A stretch of DNA of 10,594 nt, from NCBI GenBank assembly GCA_937889205.1, contig CALARN010000004.1, positions 1-10,594 of the forward strand, written 5' to 3'. Shown here one piece after another: positions 6,701-10,594 of the stretch (the stretch's first letter is position 1; the number at the start of each line of letters is the position of its first letter). Below the pieces are notes generated by a model. That model had not been told where the DNA came from. It worked only from the letters and a program-made list of their open reading frames with translations, and did no database searches. Made by a program: the position numbers and the translations under genes. The stretch comes from an uncultured bacterium. Its GTDB lineage: Bacteria > Patescibacteriota > Dojkabacteria > B142 > OLB20.

Positions 6701-8083
6701 ATGAAAGCAAATAATATTATATACAAAGTCAGCAAGTATCATGCTTTTCTATTACGAAAACCAATGCTGGCAATTTATCTGATTGTCCTAATCATAGTCA
6801 ATATGATTATCGGTGGCCTTAGTATGACTTATTCTGCAGCTGCTGTGGACTTTTCAAGTCTTTATCGAATGCATAATGAAGAGAGAGCAAAGCGTGATTT
6901 AGCAGAACTAACAATTAATCCATTACTAATTAATTCGGCTACTGCCAAAGCTCGTGCAATGTTAGCGGCAGATTGTTGGTCACATTATTGTCCTGAAGGA
7001 AAATCTCCTTGGGATTTTTTTGATGATGCAGGGTATGTATATGTTTATGCTGGAGAAAATCTAGCTGAAGGCTTCGTAGATAATAATGTAGTTATGTCAG
7101 CTTGGCTAGATAGCCCAACACATAGAGAAAATATTCTCAATACTAAATTTACTGAGATTGGTATTGGTTTTGCTCAAGGTGATTATCAAGGGATAAAAAG
7201 TAATACTGTTATTGTTGTACATTTTGGTAACAGATTTGATTTAATTAACACCAAAATGCAAGTTGATTTAGATAAAGAAGATACTTCTAGTGGAATAAAT
7301 ATCACTGAGCCCAGAGATGGTGACGCCTTTAAAAACAATAATTTTATCATCAAAGGTGAGAGTAAAGAAGTTGAATCGGTTACACTGTATGCAAATTCTG
7401 AAAAATTGGCAGATATTAATCTAGCTGAAGGAGTATTTACTTATAGACCAACAAGTAATCAGTTTATTAAAGAAGGTGATTACTCGATTTATGCGAATGG
7501 AATAACATTTGGAAGAAATATAAATTCAAATTCGGTAAAAGTAATAATTGATACAACCCCACCTAAAATCAATTCAACAAGCTTTAAGCTTTCTGCTGCA
7601 GAGTCAGGATATTTATTTGAATTGAACATTGATAGTGCTGATCAAGTTAAGCTTGTCAATCTAAACGAGAATTTTCAAAAAGGTGGAAACGGTACCTGGC
7701 AATTATTTGTAAACAATTTCAATCCTGAGAATACGCCAAGTATTATAATTTCTGCAAATGATAAAGCTGGAAATGCCAGCAATTTAGAAATACGAACTGC
7801 TACAGTATTATCTGAGTCCACAAATAATGGTTTAGAAGTGAATCTATTTAAAGGTTCTGGTATTTTTAATTTTAAAAATGAAACAAGTATAATTAACTTT
7901 TCATTTTTATTATTTATGTCAGGTTTATTCGGGATTGATTATTTTGTCTTAAAGAAGAGTGGCTTAACTAACACACAGCGTAGTCTACCACATTTAAATA
8001 TAATTCTATTTATAGTACTTGCAGTAATAGTCTTGTTAGGAAGTTCAACAGGAGATATTCTTACCGGAATCTTACTAAAATAA
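6701..8083 (+). CDS. CAP (SCP/PR-1) domain protein with Ig-like region and C-terminal membrane segments
   Basis: This 460-residue protein has an N-terminal hydrophobic helix (about 22-41) that could be an anchor or a signal peptide. A CAP domain follows at about 50-178, with MHNEERAKRDLAEL (57-70), SHYCPEGKSPWD (94-105), GENLAEG (118-124) and SPTHRENIL (138-146), the canonical CAP signatures. His95, Glu119 and His141 are candidate cavity residues, and Cys92 and Cys97 may pair. Residues 198-285 look like a bacterial Ig-like beta domain, and a second beta-rich stretch follows the DTTPP linker (284-288). Two further hydrophobic helices sit at about 397-416 and 432-456. It starts 3 bases after the glucosaminidase-like gene. 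Bacterial CAP proteins are extracellular, with roles ranging from wall or lipid binding to proteolysis, so the exact activity here is unknown. Confidence 0.88.
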   Translation: MKANNIIYKVSKYHAFLLRKPMLAIYLIVLIIVNMIIGGLSMTYSAAAVDFSSLYRMHNEERAKRDLAELTINPLLINSATAKARAMLAADCWSHYCPEGKSPWDFFDDAGYVYVYAGENLAEGFVDNNVVMSAWLDSPTHRENILNTKFTEIGIGFAQGDYQGIKSNTVIVVHFGNRFDLINTKMQVDLDKEDTSSGINITEPRDGDAFKNNNFIIKGESKEVESVTLYANSEKLADINLAEGVFTYRPTSNQFIKEGDYSIYANGITFGRNINSNSVKVIIDTTPPKINSTSFKLSAAESGYLFELNIDSADQVKLVNLNENFQKGGNGTWQLFVNNFNPENTPSIIISANDKAGNASNLEIRTATVLSESTNNGLEVNLFKGSGIFNFKNETSIINFSFLLFMSGLFGIDYFVLKKSGLTNTQRSLPHLNIILFIVLAVIVLLGSSTGDILTGILLK

Positions 8084-8087
8084 AATA

Positions 8088-8906
8088 ATGGATATTTTTA
8101 AACAGACATCCTCAAAAATTAAAACCATATCTATTCTCAATCTGCTGGTATTGTTTTTCTGTTATTATCTATTAAGTACATCAAAAATTGAGCTATTACC
8201 TTATTTAGTTATCGGGTATATTTGTTACTTTCTATTAAATATTCTGCTGTTAATTAGAAATCTGAAATCATTTAAGCATAAGCTCAACATTTATTCACAT
8301 TCATTTTCAAAACAAGTATTCCATTTTCTTAGCCACTTTTTATTGCCCATTGTAGAGATAATTAGTTTCTGGGCAGTTATGTTTTTTGTAAAAATTCCAT
8401 TAATAAATATAATGTTGATTATTATTCAAAGCTATATTTTCTTCATTTTAGTTATTAATATCTATGCATATTTCAGAAAGACATTAGTTATCGAGCATAA
8501 GACTCAATATATATATGATATATTGACACTAATAACAGTTTTTATCTTCTTTTTTGCATTATATGAGGCAAAAAACTATTGGGGGATAAATCAGTCGATT
8601 ATTGTTTTAATAAGTATCTGCTACCTCTTCTTTTTTATAGTTACTGAAAATATTCGCTATGATAAATACGTCAATTTGAGGCTGCAGGTGTTCTTTATTG
8701 TCAGTTTCTTATTGGTACAAATGTTTGTATTTACTGGAATTTTAAGTTCATTAAGAACTACCCTAATACTTACGATGCTAAGCTATCTCTATCTAAATTT
8801 CGTTAATCATCTCAAACATAGTTTCATTATTAATAAAATGGTATTTATTGAGTATGCATTAATACTAACTATGGCAATTGTAATAATGCTAGAAATTATC
8901 CCCTAA
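8088..8906 (+). CDS. Polytopic membrane protein of unknown function
   Basis: This 272-residue protein is extremely hydrophobic. About nine membrane helices can be seen, near residues 15-31, 36-56, 83-103, 104-129, 142-160, 169-185, 200-218, 223-239 and 250-271. Loops are short and carry most of the Lys, Arg and His. I recognise no transporter, glycosyltransferase or protease motif, and there are no charged residues of obvious catalytic type in the membrane. It is the last gene of the envelope cassette, starting 4 bases after the CAP gene without a ribosome binding site, so it is probably translationally coupled. A transport, flippase or assembly role for the cassette would fit its position but nothing in the sequence proves it. 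An inverted repeat overlaps its stop codon. Confidence 0.75.
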   Translation: MDIFKQTSSKIKTISILNLLVLFFCYYLLSTSKIELLPYLVIGYICYFLLNILLLIRNLKSFKHKLNIYSHSFSKQVFHFLSHFLLPIVEIISFWAVMFFVKIPLINIMLIIIQSYIFFILVINIYAYFRKTLVIEHKTQYIYDILTLITVFIFFFALYEAKNYWGINQSIIVLISICYLFFFIVTENIRYDKYVNLRLQVFFIVSFLLVQMFVFTGILSSLRTTLILTMLSYLYLNFVNHLKHSFIINKMVFIEYALILTMAIVIMLEIIP

Positions 8907-8927
8907 ATTAGGTAATGCCCTAATTTA
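8904..8927. repeat. Perfect 9-bp inverted repeat at the end of the envelope cassette
   Basis: TAAATTAGG (8904-8912) and CCTAATTTA (8919-8927) are exact reverse complements with a 6-base loop (TAATGC). The first arm includes the stop codon of the membrane protein gene. The RNA hairpin would have two G-C and seven A-U pairs and is not followed by a U-run, so it is a weak candidate terminator. Its right arm lies just upstream of the hpf promoter, so an operator or a 3'-end stabiliser is equally possible. Confidence 0.55.
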
Positions 8928-8934
8928 CAATGCG

Positions 8935-8963
8935 TTTACATGATTATAATTAGTTATTATATT
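8935..8963 (+). promoter_or_regulatory. Predicted promoter for hpf
   Basis: TTTACA (8935-8940) and TATATT (8958-8963) are spaced by 17 bases, the ideal sigma-70 distance. Transcription would begin near 8970, only about 4 bases before the ATG at 8974, so the mRNA would be nearly leaderless. An alternative TATAAT at 8945-8950 with TTTACA at 8924-8929 has a short 15-base spacer. No ribosome binding site is visible. Confidence 0.55.
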
Positions 8964-8973
8964 AAGTTTCATT

Positions 8974-9549
8974 ATGATAAATATCAACTTTCAAGTAAGA
9001 GCCGATAAGTTTCAAGAAAGCACTAAGATGTACATTCAAGAGAAAATCGACAGATTAGATAAGCTACTAGATAAATACGATTCCTTTACAATCAAAATTG
9101 ATCCAGTTTCAAATTCGAAATCTAAGTTTACAACATATAGAGTTGAAGCAACTGTAAAAATGCCACAGGCTTTTGTAAAAGTAGAGAATAAAGGGACAAA
9201 TATAAATAAAACATTTGACAAACTTATTGATCCATTACAGAAGAAATTATCGAGATATCATGGGCAGAACCCTCGCTGGTCTAAACAAAAGGAATGGAAA
9301 TTAAAACAAATTATGCCAGCTAATGATTTTGACGAAGAGAACTTGGCTCCAATATTAGATGAATATGTACCCAATATTAAAAGAAAAGTATATAGTGACG
9401 ATAAGCCACTACATCCAGCTGAGGCTGTAGAAAAACTAGAATTACTAGGAAATAATTGCTTTATGTTTAAAAACATTGAAAATAACAAGTATGCTATGTT
9501 ATATAAGGTGGATGATAATAATTACACATTAGTACAACCAGAAAAATGA
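8974..9549 (+). CDS. hpf: Long-form ribosome hibernation promoting factor
   Basis: This 191-residue protein has the two-domain layout of long HPF, which binds the 30S decoding region and dimerises ribosomes into inactive 100S particles during slow growth. The N-terminal S30AE domain (about 1-100) begins with MININFQVRADKFQES and contains the helix YIQEKIDRLDKLLDKYD (20-36). After a charged linker of about 30 residues, the C-terminal dimerisation domain (about 131-189) shows KPLHPAEAVEKLELLGN and CFMFKNIE, then YAMLYKVDDNNYTLVQP; this is the family's KPMs.eEA..qMelLgh.F.vF....YrR.DGnyGLI.P pattern. Its TGA stop overlaps the thpR start as ATGA. secA follows two genes later; hpf-secA proximity is common in bacteria. 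The promoter immediately upstream suggests it heads this operon. Confidence 0.95.
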   Translation: MININFQVRADKFQESTKMYIQEKIDRLDKLLDKYDSFTIKIDPVSNSKSKFTTYRVEATVKMPQAFVKVENKGTNINKTFDKLIDPLQKKLSRYHGQNPRWSKQKEWKLKQIMPANDFDEENLAPILDEYVPNIKRKVYSDDKPLHPAEAVEKLELLGNNCFMFKNIENNKYAMLYKVDDNNYTLVQPEK

Positions 9550-10196
9550 AAAGATTAGAAAAACGCAAACGAGATTTTACCCGTGATCCAAGTCTAGAGA
9601 GATTATTTATTGCGCTTCAACCACCGTTAGAGTTAAGACGTGAACTTGCTAAAAACAATACCATATTTGCGAAAGAGATGAGAAATTTTAAATTTATCGA
9701 ACAAGAGCAACTACATTTAACTTTAAAATTTTTAGGCAGTGAAGTCTCGCCAGATAGTAAACAACAAATCATTGAACTATTAGAAAGAATTACACCTCAA
9801 TTGTATTCTCCAGTCGTAAAGATCCAAAATCTGCAGTATGGTTTTCCTAAACAAATGATTGCATCGCTACTTTATTATAATATTGAGGCTAATGCTTCTA
9901 TGCAAAAACTTACTTCGATAATACATGAGCAATTAATGAACCTCGAGCTTAGTGATGTAAAAAGAGAGAAAGACTATAAAAAAATTGTATATCATCTCAC
10001 CATAGCAAGATCTAAACATAATAATAACCGTGCTTATGGAAGAAAAATTAAAGAACTGATAAAAGAAAAAGCGCAGCCAATAGATAAAGAGTTCACTGCT
10101 GAAAAATTATACCTACTAAGAAGCAAGCTAATAAAAGGATCTGAGCCCAAATATGAGATTTTAGCTCAGTTTAGTTTTAACAGCAATAAAGATTAG
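9546..10196 (+). CDS. thpR: RNA 2',3'-cyclic phosphodiesterase / 2'-5' RNA ligase family
   Basis: This 216-residue protein belongs to the 2H phosphoesterase superfamily, in which LigT/ThpR enzymes open 2',3'-cyclic phosphates or join RNA through 2'-5' bonds. The two signature H-x-T-x motifs are present: HLTL (57-60) within QLHLTLKFLGS, and HLTI (150-153) within YHLTIARSK. The core begins at ERLFIALQPP (18-27), which is where most ThpR proteins start. The basic first 17 residues (KRLEKRKRDF and so on) are an extension that makes the protein longer than the usual 175-190 residues. The ATG overlaps the hpf stop in an ATGA, which supports the upstream start and implies translational coupling. The natural RNA substrate of this family in most bacteria is not established. 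Confidence 0.92.
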   Translation: MKRLEKRKRDFTRDPSLERLFIALQPPLELRRELAKNNTIFAKEMRNFKFIEQEQLHLTLKFLGSEVSPDSKQQIIELLERITPQLYSPVVKIQNLQYGFPKQMIASLLYYNIEANASMQKLTSIIHEQLMNLELSDVKREKDYKKIVYHLTIARSKHNNNRAYGRKIKELIKEKAQPIDKEFTAEKLYLLRSKLIKGSEPKYEILAQFSFNSNKD

Positions 10197-10197
10197 C

Positions 10198-10422
10198 ATG
10201 GATAAGGGTAAGTGGTTTCTATTAATTGTTATTATTATTGTTGCAGTAATTTTTTTAGCTGGAGTTCTTTATATAATCAGCTCCTTCGTTTTCAAAAGTA
10301 GTAAAAAAGAGACTATTTCTGATCCTCATGTTAAATACACTAATATATCTACAGAAAAAATCCAATTTGAAAAAATTGAGGAGTCTTCAGAGATTAATTA
10401 CAATTTCAAAATTGAATCATAG
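10198..10422 (+). CDS. Small single-span membrane protein of unknown function
   Basis: This 74-residue protein has a very hydrophobic helix at about residues 6-33 (WFLLIVIIIVAVIFLAGVLY and onward), followed by a lysine-containing junction (KSSKKE) and a polar tail of about 35 residues rich in Glu, Lys, Ser and Asn. I recognise no family. It starts one base after the thpR stop, without a ribosome binding site, and ends 53 bases before secA. Its size and place beside secA invite comparison with small Sec accessory proteins, but it lacks the features of YajC, SecE or SecG that I would expect. Start and strand are supported by the tight packing and uninterrupted frame. Confidence 0.65.
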   Translation: MDKGKWFLLIVIIIVAVIFLAGVLYIISSFVFKSSKKETISDPHVKYTNISTEKIQFEKIEESSEINYNFKIES

Positions 10423-10425
10423 TTG

Positions 10426-10448
10426 TGCTATGATGTTAAAGCTATAAT
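10426..10448 (+). promoter_or_regulatory. Predicted secA promoter region with two -10 candidates
   Basis: TGCTATGAT (10426-10434) is a TGn-extended -10 box, and TATAAT (10443-10448) is a consensus -10 hexamer 8 bases further on. The two are part of a short direct repeat, GCTATGAT and GCTATAAT. Leaders of about 35 or 21 bases would result. No good -35 matches the second box; TTCAAA at 10405-10410 is 18 bases from the first. Confidence 0.45.
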
Positions 10449-10475
10449 AAATTCATCCTTAACTTTATAAATATT

Positions 10476-10594
10476 ATGTTAAATATCTTTAAAAAATATT
10501 TTGATCCAAATATCAGAGCAATAAAAGAAGTTACACCAATTGTAGATGAGATTTTTTCATTAGAATCAAAAGTGGCAGAGCTTTCATTAGCTGA
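10476..10594 (+). CDS. secA: Preprotein translocase ATPase SecA, N-terminal end (partial)
   Basis: Thirty-nine codons and two bases are visible before the window ends. The translation opens MLNIFKKYFDPNIRAIKE and continues VTPIVDEIFSLESKVAELS, matching the SecA N-terminus (typically MLN...KK.FGDPNER..K...P.V..IN.LE......LSD). SecA is the motor that drives unfolded secretory proteins through the SecYEG channel at the cytoplasmic membrane. The nucleotide-binding motifs lie downstream of the window. The ATG at 10476 gives the standard N-terminus. An AT-rich leader precedes it without a Shine-Dalgarno sequence, and a probable promoter lies in the 53-base gap after the small membrane protein gene. 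The gene order hpf, then secA, supports the call. Confidence 0.9.
   Translation, partial: MLNIFKKYFDPNIRAIKEVTPIVDEIFSLESKVAELSLA

Noticed and set aside
9036..9488. Minus-strand open frames opposite hpf
   Set aside because: hpf matches both domains of its family along its whole length, so these are shadows.
9547..9549. Possible recoding of TGA as glycine, as in some Candidate Phyla Radiation groups
   Set aside because: Conserved glycines in LepA, iPGM and the HIT protein are all GGN, no in-frame TGA interrupts a gene, and the TGA here ends hpf exactly at the conserved family C-terminus, in an ATGA overlap.
10198..10422. Identification of the small membrane protein as YajC, SecE or SecG
   Set aside because: It has one helix, excluding SecG with two; it lacks the conserved amphipathic region and C-terminal pattern of SecE and the RPQQKR-like motif after the YajC helix.
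1..10594. CRISPR arrays, tRNA or rRNA genes, insertion sequences, defence or toxin-antitoxin modules
   Set aside because: Coding genes fill nearly the whole window, the largest gap is under 70 bases, and no regularly spaced repeats, cloverleaf-sized gaps, transposase or nuclease motifs were seen.

Overview
This AT-rich window shows a compact bacterial genome with almost no intergenic space. It holds twelve protein genes (two of them cut by the window edges), no RNA genes and no mobile elements. Three traits point, as inference, to a small-genome lineage such as the Candidate Phyla Radiation (Patescibacteria): none of the eleven visible start codons has a good Shine-Dalgarno sequence, several -10-like boxes lie so close to the start that the mRNA would be leaderless or nearly so, and single-membrane-span surface proteins of a kind common in that group are present. 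The standard genetic code fits: conserved glycines are GGN and TGA serves as a stop at 9547-9549. No phylum can be assigned without a tree.

Layout. Positions 1-2703 (+) hold the tail of one cofactor-independent phosphoglycerate mutase, a complete and divergent second copy, a HIT-family hydrolase and a small membrane-anchored protein of unknown function. lepA (elongation factor 4) runs on the minus strand from 4610 to 2700; its stop overlaps the stop of the preceding plus-strand gene within a palindromic TTAA. A 43-bp divergent promoter region separates lepA from a four-gene plus-strand cassette (4654-8906): a membrane-anchored TPR-like protein, a membrane-anchored cysteine-rich lysozyme/glucosaminidase-like protein, a CAP-domain protein with membrane segments at both ends, and a polytopic membrane protein. 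A hairpin-forming inverted repeat closes the cassette. Next comes hpf (long-form ribosome hibernation factor), thpR (2'-5' RNA ligase/cyclic phosphodiesterase) and a 74-residue one-span membrane protein, almost without gaps, and finally the first 39 codons of secA behind its own probable promoter.

How they fit together. The left part is lower glycolysis (3-phosphoglycerate to 2-phosphoglycerate) and nucleotide housekeeping. lepA, hpf and thpR belong to translation or RNA metabolism, and secA to export. The 4654-8906 cassette is the least ordinary part. Its overlapping or nearly touching genes, shared extracytoplasmic topology and two wall- or surface-associated domains suggest a cell-envelope module, but its function is inferred from domains and proximity only. 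I saw no defence system, CRISPR array or transposon.
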